Origin: Mycteria americana
Lineage: Eukaryota; Chordata; Aves; Ciconiiformes; Ciconiidae
Direction: 5' to 3'
NCBI RefSeq assembly: GCF_035582795.1
Contig: NC_134367.1
Location: forward strand, 40,981,062-41,045,061
Length of the DNA stretch: 64,000 bases
Positions within the stretch are counted from its first letter, which is position 1. The number at the start of each line of letters is the position of its first letter. The notes beneath the pieces were generated by a model that was given only the letters and a program-made list of their open reading frames with translations, was not told where the DNA came from and did not search any database. The position numbers and the translations under genes were made by a program. Shown here in pieces: positions 24,469-37,170 of the stretch.

Positions 24469-27400
24469 CTGCTGCTGGCATGCGGTGTGCAGTCAGGTTT
24501 CTCATGCAAAAGTAACAGATCGGTTAACTCTGTCGCCTATACTGATGCTTGTTTAAAGCCAGAAGTATGGCTGAAGGACCAGAAATGGTAAACATGACCT
24601 CCACAGCAGCTGTTGTAGGTAGGTAGAAATGTTTCAGAGACAGGTATGAAAGCTGTAAAATACAGGAGCTACATCATCTTCCTTTCTACTAATGTCTTTT
24701 TTTAGTATCTGACCTGCAGTATTAGCACTCAAACTACCAATCAGGTTGAAGACTGTATTCAATTTTAATATTTAGAGGTAATTAACAGGAAAAAACAGAT
24801 GGATGGCTAATTTTTGTGCTTCCTTGTTAAATAAAGACTCACCATTCACTGCCAGCTGACTACTGCTTTTCTAATTAAGCCATTAGCTAAACACAGAGCG
24901 ATGTTTTCCAACAAATGCCACTAGACTGATGAAGATGTCCTGTATGTTTTCCCCATGCTCAGACTCAAAGTCAGGAACAATTTAAAGGACTGTTTACTTA
25001 AAACAATTTAACTTGATCAGAAATTACCTGTCGTCTCATGGAAATAAAAACTTTTGCTAGTCTGGCACCATTGTTTGGCAACTTCATTTTGTTTCTGTGT
25101 TAAGTATTTGCTGATTTTACAAACGGTTTGGAGACATTTCCTAGACTTTGACTTCTTGTCCGCGGCAACTCCTCATTCATACCTGTCCTGGATCAGGCCC
25201 AGCCACACCACGCTCTGCAATGCAAGCTCTTCCCAGCAAGCTCCTAATGATGCATCCGAGACCTTCAGCCTACATCCATCTTCCTCAGCCTTCTAAAACG
25301 TCTTTCCTCCTCAAAATCTTATTTTTCCTAATGCTCCCCTTGCATAGTTGTCTTCCTACCTTTCTTACTCAGAAGGTTTCATTTCTCAAAAGGTTTTTCC
25401 TCCCCTCTCCTCCTCTCTCTACAGCAGGGTTCACACAGACCTGCCTATTCAGGCGCTCTCGTCACTGCTATGTATTTTCTCTGAGTGCTATTTCCTCCTA
25501 TCTTTACACCCCCAACTCACCATCCTGCCTTTGGGTTTCTGACTCTCTCTAATCCCTAAATTTACCATGGTCCTACTGGAGCGAGCCCCTGCTCTCTCTC
25601 CCCATCTCAGAGCTGTTGTCAGGATTCCCATGACTGCGGGTGTTCACGTCTGTCAGGTTTTACTCTGTCTTACATGTGTCCAGGCCATATCCAGAAGTTT
25701 TTCGCTCTGTGTAAGCAGCCCGTGCTTTGGAGTGAGTTCATACATCCCTAGCCTTGGAGACTGCACCCATGAATCAGCTGGCCTCCTCAAAAGACATACT
25801 CTTCAAATGCTATTTTACCTGCTATTTTTATCATTACCCTCCTTCTGTACCCTAGTTTTGTTGTTCCCTTTCTACCACATTAAAACTGACGCTCATATTA
25901 TCATTTTAGGGGCCTGTATCTTCACTTTTAGGGACCTGTACCTGCACGGGTAACTCGGGTTGCACGCAGCTTCTACTCTTCTCCTTGTGCCAACCTCAGC
26001 TCTCTTCTCTGCAAGCTTTACCACCTCCATACAGTGCAACCTCGCTCCTGTTCCTTGGAGCTGATGGTTTTTTTCCTTCTCAAATCCACTTCTAACATGA
26101 CTCCTGAAAGGAAAACTGTCAACATGGGCAGTGGAGGAATTATTGTGCATGTACCATTTGTACTTTTTCTCCATCTTTCTCACATAGATCACATCATCTC
26201 CCGAGGTGACCTATCTCTCTCTAGTGCACAGTATATCCTAGACACAGCAAAAACATGTTAAGAGCTACGTATGTCCTGAGACACTTAGATCCGGCTCATC
26301 CACACCCCTTTAAAGCTTGGGGGTTCCCCACCACACTGATGTACCGAGCTGTTCACAGCACGTGAGATTAATTTTGTTGATCTTCCTGAATGGAGATAGA
26401 TGATGGGATTGAACTTTCCAAATGGGAAATTTTCACCCTGTTTCACCAAGTTTACGTAAAAGGCTGCCACTATTCAGACTTCACTGCCATGTACCTGAGC
26501 TGTCCAGTTTTCCATAGTTGCCAGTTCTTATTTTTCTATACTGCCAGCAGACTCTGTCCTTTGCATGTACCAGGAGGGAATAAAAAAAAAAAAAAATGTG
26601 GCTTTACTTGGGACAAGATGTAAAAGAATAAGTGAATCTTTTCTAAGGTCTTTATTTCCACTCCTCTGTTTTCAATCCAAAAGTAAACAGCATTGCAGTG
26701 GTGAGGGGAAATACAAGCTTCCAGCACAAGTGAGGGATTGTCCTTGTGCCCACGTATTGTTTAACCACTGCAAATATCAATAACAGACAGGCTGGTTTAT
26801 GTTCATCTTTTACACACCCAAATGATTTGTCTGAATAATTATCTTAAATTGCTTTATTGTTTAAGTGGACACAGTAAATATTGTGATATCTTTTATTGGT
26901 CTAGCCAATATATTACAAGTTGTATTTCATTAAGAGTCCCATACAACACATATTCCCTTGTAATTGCTATCTGTTTTTCTCTTAAGGCCAAAAAGAATAA
27001 AATTTTTAAAAATTATCTGAGTTTGGGTAAATGCCAGGCTCATCAGCTGTAAAGTTATTCTTTAACATTCTCTATTTTATGCTATGTAAGTAATATTGCC
27101 AATATTGCTCCCTTCCCCACCCCCCCATCACTGCCAGGGGATTTTCACTTTTTCATGAATCCCATGTAGGTGATCACATGTAAATGGTATTATATGATGA
27201 AATTACTCCTTTCCGCTCAGTCTAAACTAACCATTTGCCACATTCAAATTAATGTAAACTAGGAATGATATCCTGCCATGTCTATCAGCCCTAGAGAACA
27301 ATTTATAAAATTTCTCACGGTTTAATGTGTCCCCACCCAAGTATGCAATAACTCCACTGCAGATCACTGCTCGGTAAGCGTGACTGGGAAGAATTCTGCT

Positions 27401-29588
27401 AATTTCTATAAGCACTGAATCAGCCCTTAACTGAATCAGCCCTTAAAGGTAAACTTTTAGTGTTACTACTGTAAGTAGAAGATGTAACCATGAGCGAGCT
27501 GTGGGAAAAAACATATACTGGCAAATATGAACCTCTGCTCAAAGACCTAAGGAAGAATTATTTGTTTCAACTTATTTCCATCTTAATCACTCTTCTTTCC
27601 TCGTCATCTCACTATTTCTTGGTCTGTGGCTCCTGTTCATTAATTTTTCCCTCTGTTTCTTATCTCTGTCCTCTCTCTCCTTCCTTTCCTTTGCAGCCTT
27701 CCTCAGCACCACAGTGGCACCTAGTAACCTGTAGCAAGAAGCAAGGCTACTTTGTGCTGTGTTGATACACAACACCTAGGCATCACTCTGCTCCTGATTT
27801 TAGGAAATCAGGTGGCAGGCTCTGTTCCATGGCACTGCTCTGCACAGTCTCTGCTGCTGTTTTATTGCAGTTTTACTACAAATCAGATTTCTAACGTGCA
27901 GCAAGATTCTTCCAAATGAAAGATGCTGTGCAATACACCACGTCTTCCCATGTGTCACGATTTTTTAAGATCTCTTTAATAATTCTCTCTCTTCTCCTTT
28001 CCCATGGGGCTTCTATTAGTAGAAACTAAAGCCACAGCTAGTGCAGTTCCCAGATGCAATAAGCAGTGTTGGAAATGCCCCCTTGCACCACTCCACTGCT
28101 CCCCCCCCGATATTTCACCCTCTTCCAGTTGCTTGCACTGCATTCTTAAAATACATTAGCATATAGATCAGCTCTCTGAAGTTTTCATGGATTAATTTTC
28201 TGCATGACAAATTCTTACCCTCATTTCTATCTGGTGCAAGATCCCATGTCACTGGGGTACTCAAATCTTCTAACACACTATGCCTCCCATACTCATTTCA
28301 TACGCCACATGACTGCAAATGGACACATTTCTATGAGGTGAGGCATAAAGCACTGTCTCCTTGCAACTACACTTTATGAAAGATGCACATTTTGTCAATT
28401 AAGAAACAAAACATAACTTCTGGGAAGAGGGAGGAGAGAATTCCTATTCCTTTGTAAACTGTTGTTTTGCTTCTAATTTGAAACGACTCAGCTTCTGGCT
28501 ATTAATTTTAAAGGAGCACTAAGAAGCAAAACACGAAATCACATGTGCATGCCTGAACTACCTGCGACAAGCAGAGTGACCTTCCAGTGGATTTTACAAT
28601 AAAAATTTGTTTCTCTCCAAAGCTTTCTACAATGATCTTTTCAGGGGAATAGGAAGTTCCACACAAATTACTTCACTTCTGTGATGCCACTAGAAATAAT
28701 ATCTCAGTCCTTTATAGGACAAACAGCCTGCCAACCTGCTAGAGTGCTGGGATAAGCCTCAACAAGTTTATTTCTCCAATAAATAAAAAATCAGGCTAAC
28801 ACCTCCAGCTTGAGAGTTTTTAAACTGGAGAATTTGACCACTAAAATCAAGCCTATCAGCTAGAGTTTTACTTTTATTCATACATATTCCAGTGCAATTC
28901 CTCATTCTTTTATTGCTAAGTCTGCGTAGGAGAAATAAAAAGAACCGCTTTTTAAATTTAGAGTAACAAGAGAATACTCTATTTCTTATTTTTGCAATTC
29001 CAGGAGACCATTTTTGTATGACAGACTGGACGGTCATTCTGAAGCAGGCAGAAAGAAAAAGTTAATCCAATTAGGTCACAGAAGTTAATCTATGATTGCA
29101 AAATTAAGCATGGTTGTCTTGGTCCGATGCTTGCATATACACACAAGTCGCAGATCATAATCCTTTAATTTTTCACTACAGCAGTTTCACTCCTTGCTAA
29201 AGAGCAGGCTATCTGTGGTTTTAATTAAGATCGGTACGAGGCTGTACCCCTTCCTACCATGCGTGCAGAGGCCATGGGCAGGAAGGGGATGGAGACCGGG
29301 CGCTTCGTGGCTGGCAGAGGCTGTGCCTTGCCTTCCCCGGCGCACTGGGGACACGGTGTCACCGCTGTCGCCTGCCTTCCTCAGAGCCCGGTCTGCCCCC
29401 AGCCAAACTGCTGCTTCCACCTTCGCCCAGGGGACTCAGGGCACCTCTGACCAAAATAAAAGTGGGGGGTGTGAAGGACAGGACCCCTGTCTCCCCCAGG
29501 CTGTGCGCTAAGCAAGTGGCCGGAGCTGTGTCCCCCGACCCCGTTGCACCAGCAGGTGGGTGACAGAGCACGACCAGTGTCCGGACAG

Positions 29589-29645
29589 GCGACAGACTGC
29601 GAACAAGCGACAGACTGCGAACAAGCGACAGACTGCGAACAAGCG
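29589..29645. repeat. 18-bp minisatellite, three copies
   Basis: The unit gcgacagactgcgaacaa occurs three times head to tail without a mismatch and is followed by the first three bases of a fourth copy. The identity of the copies points to recent expansion or active homogenisation. It lies in a local GC-rich patch. Confidence 0.95.
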
Positions 29646-31284
29646 GCCTCCATCAGCATCGCGCCCCAGGCAGCTCTCAGCGAGGCACAGCCCCCAAGGC
29701 AGCCGCTGTCCCTTTCCCTGCAGCACGGCCCACCACGCCAAACCTGCTCCACATCAGTGGCTCCACTCAAACCTGCAGCAGAAGAGGGAGAGCAGACCTA
29801 CCTGGACTGAGCACGTGCTACTATATCCCTGCTACTTTAATCCAGCCTGTATGGCAAGTTACAGCAAGGCAGACAACAGCAAGGGCCAAGCATTGTCCCT
29901 CACAGGGCTGTACTCAAGTGTCAGCCCATGCAAGGCTCGGGCCACCGCATCTTGACCAGATGTACCCCAGTTAATGTAGAAAGGACACATAAGCTCATGC
30001 TACAGGGGTGCTTTTGCTTTGCTCCGTTGACCTGCTTTTTTTGCCACCAAACTCTTCTTCGTCCTGCAGGGAGGCGCGTACCCCATGGGCAGTAACAGAC
30101 CAACTCAGGTGGTAAAACAGCCACACCGGGCACAGTTTCTAAACCTCCCCTTTCCCTAAAGCAGACTAACAAGTCCTGATTTTCCACAGACCAAAACACT
30201 ACCAGGCAGGAGATTCGAACCCACAGTAAAAGAGAGCATTGCCGTTCTTTCCTCCACCCCTCCTGGCTGGAAATAAGCCATTTCCCTAGTACAGACAACC
30301 CAGCGACTGTTCAGGCTAACAGAGATACCTGCAGTGCATACACGTTACTGAGACCAAACCTAGCCCACGCACAGAAAGCCAAGGCACACAGTGGCCGTGC
30401 CAGCCAGTACTCATCACCAAAACGTTTAAAAGGTTGTGTTGACAAAGCCAAAGGAAGGCTGATAACACCCACCATGCAGTGACACCGTTAACCCCTGAGC
30501 ACCACAGCCGGGCTTCCCAACGCCTCGCACAGCAGCCACCAATGTTCACAGAAGCAACCATTGCCAGGGCCTTGCCAGTCTTTAAAGGGCCTGTTGTGGT
30601 GACAGCAACTTCTCAGCTCAGTGCCCAGCTTGAACAGCTGAGGAAAGGTAATGGAAGAGACCAAATGCCCTTTCTCCCCGCAGGCTGGGGAACCGCAAGC
30701 TGGTGCCACTGCATCCCCGAAGCAGCCGCAGACCTGAGTCCTTGCTGCTCTCTACCCTCCAGGTGGGCACAAGTATGGAATAAAGGAGTTTTGGTCACAG
30801 CTGATAGCTTAGCTCACCCTTAAATGTGCCACGTGGCAACCACCAAGAGCAGCCGTGGCGCTCAGCAGCAGTCGGGCATGTAAAAGCACATGAAATAGCT
30901 CATGGGGCACTGAGAGCGCTGAGCAGCTCCTGCTGGCTCTCCTGGCTAATGGACATCCTCTCTTCTCCTTCCACATCTCTGTTTGCTCCTTTTCCTCTCC
31001 CTCTTTGGAAAATCAATCATTATTGATGGATCTCGATGGAGCCAGCACAGTCACCCCAGGTCAATGGTGATGACTAACAGCACACAAAGGCTGGAGGTCC
31101 TCTGGGCCAGCTGCACCCCCTTTGGAAATTACAACTATTTCTATATTGAAGAAACAGCCTGTAGGGGATCTTCTAGAGGAGAATTGCTTTTAGAGGACAA
31201 AGTTTTGAAAAGTTCTGGAGCATGGTGATCTGTTCATCATGTTAATTTTATATATATATTGTAGACCCACAAAATTTTGGGAAC

Positions 31285-31350
31285 TGGATCCAAAGTCACA
31301 CAAGTCAGTGGTAGACCTGGTACTGTCTTCAACTACCTTTGAATCAGTCT
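31285..31350 (-). repeat. Possible MIR remnant
   Basis: In antisense orientation the stretch 'caaagtcacacaagtcagt' followed by 'ggtagacctggtac' resembles the reverse complement of the MIR core ('aggtcacacagctagtaag' followed by 'tggcagagccagg'). It is short and diverged. The call needs an alignment and is weaker than the copy at 5.3 kb. Confidence 0.35.
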
Positions 31351-32300
31351 CCAGTCTCTCTGGAACACCAGCAGAGGTAAAACGTACCCAGGATGAGGGT
31401 TGATTTGCCCTCCTGATTTGCTGCCTACATGTCCTCCCATATTTCTCAGCAATTCTGTATCTCTGCAAGAGCACTCTGCACTTTGTGGTACTCTGAGATC
31501 AGCGTTTCTGTCATTAGAGTGACAGGAAAAAAGCTAAGCAAGCTGAAGAAGTGACAGGTGAAATGCATTATGCTTTTACATATATATGTGCACCATTAGG
31601 GACAGAACTACCATCGCCAGCATGAAAACGACAGGCTGCTGTCATCTGAGCTAAAAGGCATACTTTTCTAATAAGAAGTCTTGTCTTCTTGGCAGGCCAG
31701 CACCTGGAGGCAGACATAATTTCACACCCCCACACAGACCCCTAGCACGGGAGGCAGGGGTGGGCTGCCCAGCCCCAGCCCCGATATTCGGCTGTCACAG
31801 AGCAGACACGTGCTGCACTGCCACCCCCATGGCACTTGTCAGGGATGTTCCACTCACCCTGAACACTGACACAGCTCAAGTCTGGGTTTAATTCACAGTT
31901 GTAGAGTATTATCTTCCTCTGCAGAGGAGTGTGATTGCAGAGTGGAGATGATACGTCGCAAGGAAAACAGAGGTATGGAAGTGAACCTCCTGCCAAAGCC
32001 TGTTCCTCATTCATCCAGCTGCAATGGACTTTGCCATGGGGCTGGGGACCCCAAGGAAGCTGGATGTAGGGCTACGCACCCTGCTCACTCATACACTATA
32101 AGCTAGGGAAACAGCACCTATACTGAGTTTGACTTTTTCCCCCTTGCAACTGACATCACATATTTTTTATAACATCGCTGAAGAGTTTGATTTGAAGAGG
32201 CAGCCAGCGACCAACCCCACCAGGAACAGCCCGCTGGGTTCAAAAGCACAGCCACCAGCCCCAGGAGCACGTCAGTGTCACAGATGTCACTGCCCTGCGC

Positions 32301-32380
32301 CAGGGCAGGCAGCGGGAAGGCAGGGCAGGCAGCGGGAAGGCAGGGCAGGCAGCGGGAAGGCAGCGCAGGCAGCGGCTGCG
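32301..32380. repeat. 20-bp minisatellite, about four copies
   Basis: Three perfect head-to-tail copies of cagggcaggcagcgggaagg (32301-32360) are followed by a diverged fourth copy with substitutions. It is GC-rich with CpGs. On the minus strand it reads as a Cys/Pro/Ala-rich repeat with no known counterpart, so the frame through it is considered accidental. Confidence 0.93.
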
Positions 32381-34684
32381 CACCCAGCACCCACAGCTGA
32401 AAACTTCCCTTTCGGAGGATGGCCATGAGACAGACACCTTCAGAACACTCCTAAACACCCAGCTGGCTTTGTAGTGCGAACAAGTGCCTGTGTCAGAGCT
32501 ACGGTACCCCGAGGGGAGTTTGGGCTGAAAAAGGAAAGCTACTGCTTATTAAGTTAACTATTAAGTTCTGTTTATTAGGAGGGTTTATTTCACAAACAGG
32601 TTTCCAACATAATGTTAGACATATAATTTACAAAAACATTATCAAAAATTAACATGCACGTGCCTAAAATAAAAAATCAAATCCCATTTAAAATGTTCAT
32701 TGAAAGCAGCAGAAGAACAATATTTTTAAGGGCATTTTGAGCTACGTAGAAGGAAACAGCCAGGCGTGCTCCGAAGATGAATCTGTCCCTATAGGTCTTC
32801 ACTTATGTTGATGAACTGCCTCAGTGATCTAACCTTCCCAGTTACTTTACACTGAATACTTTCCAGTGGTAGTTTTCTGGCTTTTAACCAACTTAATACG
32901 CACGTTGTTTTCACTGCTCATCAGGTGTGTTAGGCACACAGTTCTTCACATTATTCTTTTCATTTTTTCCTGGTAACCCACAATTTCATGACCTTTTTAA
33001 CCTATCTATTTTATGTAAGGTGATTGACAAATGAGCATCCTGAGAAGCCACATTAATTAAAGAGCAAAAATCAAAAGCTTCAATAGCTATAAGACCTCTC
33101 ATTGGCTCTAAAGCAGCTTTGCCACTTATTTTTCTAATTCCTGCCAACGTATTTGCTACATTATGCCTTACATGAAGTTCATTTTCTTGCTAGAACAGGA
33201 AATGTAGTACTTGGCTTTCTGGGTATAGAAATTTCAATGATCCAAAGCTTTTTGGTGTCCAATTCATGAACACTGTTTTCTAAAGACAAAATTGAAAGTT
33301 CCGATTATTTCACATAACTCTCTGCTTAAAAAGGAGAGAGAGAGAGTAGAGCTTGGTTGCTCTTTGCCAGCAGATGCAAAATTAATTGAAATCCCAAATG
33401 GTCAAGGCTGCATCATATCCCCAGCCTAATGAGGCTGAGATTGGGAGCACAAGAGGGATATCAGGGAGTGGCTGGAATAGAGACAGACAGGATGGGATCT
33501 GGCTGCATATGAAGACACCAAAATTTATGTATACTGAGAAGTTCCTCCATGTGTGCTGGGTCTGTCTGCTCCAATTACAGCCAAGAAAGATCTGTCCAAC
33601 GCAGCCTTTGGAGTCAGGGGTTGGGACTTATTTCATCCTGGAAGAGACACCTGCACCCAGGCATGACACAGGCCTCACAAATCTGTACCTTTGCAAAGCA
33701 ACAGCAGGACACTTTATGGCACCTCAGGTATCACTAGATGCCTACCTGTGGGCAACCGAATTAAGCCCTAGATTCTCTCTGGCTCCAATGGGAGCTAGGA
33801 CTCCTGCCATGTCTGTAGGCAACTGCACATACATACCTGAACACTGAAACACGGTCATCCAAGAATGAGTTTTCTAGTTTGACCTTTTTAAAATAAAGTC
33901 TTTAAAAAACACACTCTGTGTGAACAGCGCGTCTTCTAGGGAGAGATAGTTTTCTTCTTTTTCCCACTAAGCACTTGCTTTGGTCTTTCTTTGAACCACA
34001 TAAAGGTATTTTTTACTTCACTTCAAGATAGTCATGTGTAAATCAACAGGGTGCTGGAAACGGCAAGGCTACCCAAGGAAATAAAGGTGAGAATATATGT
34101 TCAGATGAAGGAAATAGCCACCTTTGTGCAGTGAATACATGACCACGCAGGGGAAAAGGGATGCAAACAAAGCCAGTCTTATGGGTCACCTAATTCCAAG
34201 CAAAAGACATAAAAACCTGGAGATAAGAATAAGTTTCTGCACAAAAAAAATAAAGGCTTAAAAATTATTGTTGCAGCCAAGGCAGAACAGTTTCTATGCT
34301 CACAAGCTCATGTGCTACATGTGTTTGTGTTAACACGGTTTACCTTGAGAGTATTTTTTTTAACTGATAGTGTATCTGTGTTGTTGAAATATTTGCTAAT
34401 GGACTGTATAAAAACATCCTTTGGTCTATAGGCAGAGAAAGGAAACGCAAATGTGGTGGGAACTCCTTACCTTGGCAATAGCCGTGAATCCATGTGTGAG
34501 CTGCAGCCTCCTGCAGCTGCTCTCCAGGACAGCCTGGTTTGCACAGTTGCACAAGAGAGAAGCACCAGTGCTTTGAGGAGCAGCGTGGTTAGGGATTGGT
34601 CTCCATGACCGTGGCTTTGCTGCTCTGTCAGGTTGTCACGACCATATCGACACTGCTGGACAGACAGGGTAACATCAGTCACAG

Positions 34685-35082
34685 CACAGAATCACAGAAT
34701 CACAGAATCATATAGGTTGGAAAAGACCTTTAAGATCATCGAGTCCAACCATAAACCTAACACTGCCAAAACCACCACTACACCATGTCTCTAAGTACCT
34801 CATCCAAACGTCCTTTAAATACCTCCAGGGATGGCGACTCAACCACTTCCCTGGGCAGCCTGTTCCAATGCTTGATAACCCTCTCGGTGAAGAAAAATTT
34901 CCTAATATCCAGTCTAAACCTCCCCTGGCACAACTTGAGGCCATTTCCTCTTGTCCTATCACTTGTTACCTGGGAGAAGAGACCGACCCCCACCTCTCTA
35001 CAACCTCCTTTCAGGTAGTTGTAGAGAGCGATGAGGTCTCCCCTCAGCCTCCTTTTCTCCAGGCTAAACAGCAGCTACCCCA
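34685..35082 (-). mobile_element. CR1 retroposon, relatively young 3' part
   Basis: About 400 bp of CR1 in antisense. It begins with three tandem copies of the 8-bp tail repeat (cacagaat in this orientation), then the 3' UTR, then the end of ORF2. In sense, minus-strand frames spell well-known CR1 carboxy-terminal wording such as [38 protein letters not shown], with the usual frame nearly intact. It is the best-preserved transposon in the window, hence the youngest CR1 here. It is 5'-truncated, as is normal for CR1. Confidence 0.95.
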
Positions 35083-36825
35083 TAGGCAGTTTTAACACTC
35101 CAGCTAGGTTCCCGTCCTGGTCTCATCTCCGGTCATAGGCTCCTGCCCACCCACAAGGCTCTTGATGTTGCTGTGTGGGCCTCCCCCACCTACTGAAGAA
35201 GGGAGAGAAAAGCAGCAGGAGATCCTTGCACGCTCCAGGCACGTGGGGTCATGCCACAATGCTCTCTGTCATCTGTACTGCAGATATCCCAGGGGTATCT
35301 TAGAAGCTGGGGCCCCAGCACCAACACCAGCAACAGCCAGTCTTTCGCACACCAAAAGCACGGCCCATTGCCAGGAGCTGTTGCCATGAGTTGTAGACCT
35401 ACTTTGTCTTGACCGTTATGGACACGTCACAAGCACCCTGTTGGGACTACCCTATATTTGGGAGAGTGCTAGGCCACTAATTTGAGGATGTGGATCTTCA
35501 TGGTCCTGGGCCCAGAGCAGCCACCAGCTTTGTAGTGGCAGCTCACCAATGTCTAGCCCTCAGTCCCCGTACAGATACAGGTAATTGCTGTCTTCTGAAA
35601 GCTAGTCACATCAGTTTCCTATCCCCCCTGCTCCATATTAGGAGCTAACCATCAGCAAGTTCACCGTGGCCATCCTTATCATGGAAGCCTACAAGTCATA
35701 CTGTCATCTGCTGCCTCTCCAGCTCATTCCCCCCCATCCCAGCCCAGGCCTTGCCACCCCCTCCCATGCAAGCAGTATGCTCAACTATTTTGGAGCTGTT
35801 GACTGGACACTTATATCCCACCCAGTATCCCTCAAAGCAAAGTAGTGGCTATTGCAATCACAGGAGGAGGAATTTCTTCATACACTGAGGCCCCATCAGT
35901 CACTGCCACAATTCACACACATCAACATCATTTGCAAATACGATGCTGGCATACTCTGGAGCCCTGTTTTTTTCCTCTAAGACATGTACCTATACTGACA
36001 CCTAGGGTGTAATGATGATGACGCTAGCTGATTTTACCATTTTTACCACCATTCTGCTGTCCCAGCAATCACAGCGGTCACTGGAAGACCGACCGTGTTG
36101 TCATTTCCCATCTGATGCTGTCAAGCACAGATTTTGGTGGCAGAAGGCCAGCTGGTACTAGCTACAAAACCAGCCAGAGCTGAGGAGGCTGCCTAGATCA
36201 TCATGACTAAACCATGCACTTCACACACCGTGGGGAAACGGTGGGAAGCAGATGCTGAGCGGGTGGAAGCAGACTGGACACTGTGAAGGGCCCTTGCCCA
36301 GCCAGCTGACCACCTTGGATGCAGCTTTGGTCCATGTGGCTCCTGTAAGGGACGTATATCATGTCACCTGAGGCACTGTTCAAAAGCCCAGCGAGAGAGG
36401 GGAGAGCCGGGGAGCATGCAGGGAAGGGGCACCATGCACAGGACAGTGTCAGGAAGATGCTGTAACTCACACAGGTCTGTCTTACACCACTCGGGTACTA
36501 CCTGAACCAAGAATAGCTCACACTTCAAAAATAACCAACAACCCCCCTCAGTTCTTTCGAAAGTATAGCGCTGTATGACCCAGTCTGCGATACTAGAAGC
36601 GGCAAGCGTTACACTCAGACCTTTTAAAATAGGCTTCCTAAATAGATTTCCTCAGTCTCTCACTTCATTTTAGGAAATTAACCCCAATTAAACATGAAGC
36701 GTTAAATTCATGGCTGTTAGGCTTACTGTTTGTACTCACAGTGGTCTAACAGTCTGACAAACACATTGCTGTGGTGTTGATGCCAACAGACTTGTCCGTA
36801 GTAGATAATTCATCTCAGACAGCCA
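35083..36825. other. Intergenic interval, one IQ-like open segment
   Basis: No gene is established. One feature stands out: 35642-35695 is an 18-codon stretch reminiscent of the IQ motif of CaV calcium-channel alpha1 subunits, preceded by a pyrimidine tract and AG. It lies in a 68-codon open segment without a clear donor. See the findings. The rest has only short unrecognised frames. Confidence 0.45.
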
Positions 36826-37170
36826 GCAGATCATAAGGCTGGAAGGGCCTCATCCACTGCCTAGCCTTAAGGCAGGGTCACCTACAGCCATGTCATTTCT
36901 GACAAATGTTTGTTCGATCTGTTCTTAAAGTCCTCCAGTGATGGAGGTGCCTCATCTTCCTCAGACAGCCTATTTCCTTGCTTCATTTCCTTCAGCAACA
37001 GAAAGCTTTATTCACTATCTAACCTGAATCTCCCTTGCTGCAACTGGAGCATGTTGCTTTTCATCCTGTCTACCACAGGCAAAGAAAAAAAAAAAAAGCA
37101 CTATTCTTTGCAGCAGCCTCTGAACACTTATCACCTGACAAATCTTCCTTCCTATTCTGCTTATGTCTTG
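36826..37170 (-). mobile_element. Old CR1-type retroposon fragment
   Basis: In antisense it follows the CR1 3' layout: 'aaggctggaagggcctcatc', 'aaggcagggtcacctacag', then 'ttcttaaagtcctccagtg', 'tcagacagcctatttccttg', 'taacctgaatctcccttgctgcaac'. It is far more diverged than the copy at 34.7 kb and carries an internal A-rich expansion near 37085. It belongs to an older CR1 subfamily that I cannot name. Confidence 0.75.

Larger units (their letters stand above)
24469..34684. other. Long intergenic interval without a gene
   Basis: No gene is supported. It contains a perfect 16-bp tandem duplication (ctgaatcagcccttaa at 27415 and 27431), an A run near 26580, two minisatellites (29589-29645 and 32301-32380) and a possible MIR remnant near 31.3 kb. 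GC-rich patches at 29.23-29.75 and 32.2-32.4 kb carry scattered CpGs. The longest frame (153 codons, 33386-33847) has no domain and no related neighbour. Confidence 0.5.

Noticed and set aside
29381-29770. Minus-strand frame with a repeated peptide (VACSQS)
   Set aside because: The repeat is only the 18-bp minisatellite translated; there is no other sign of coding.
30205-30235. tRNA T-loop-like text (gagattcgaaccc) on the minus strand
   Set aside because: The T-stem does not pair well, and no anticodon arm or acceptor stem could be built around it. At most it is a SINE trace.
33386-33847. A 153-codon plus-strand frame
   Set aside because: No family resemblance, signal peptide or membrane segment, and no splice context.
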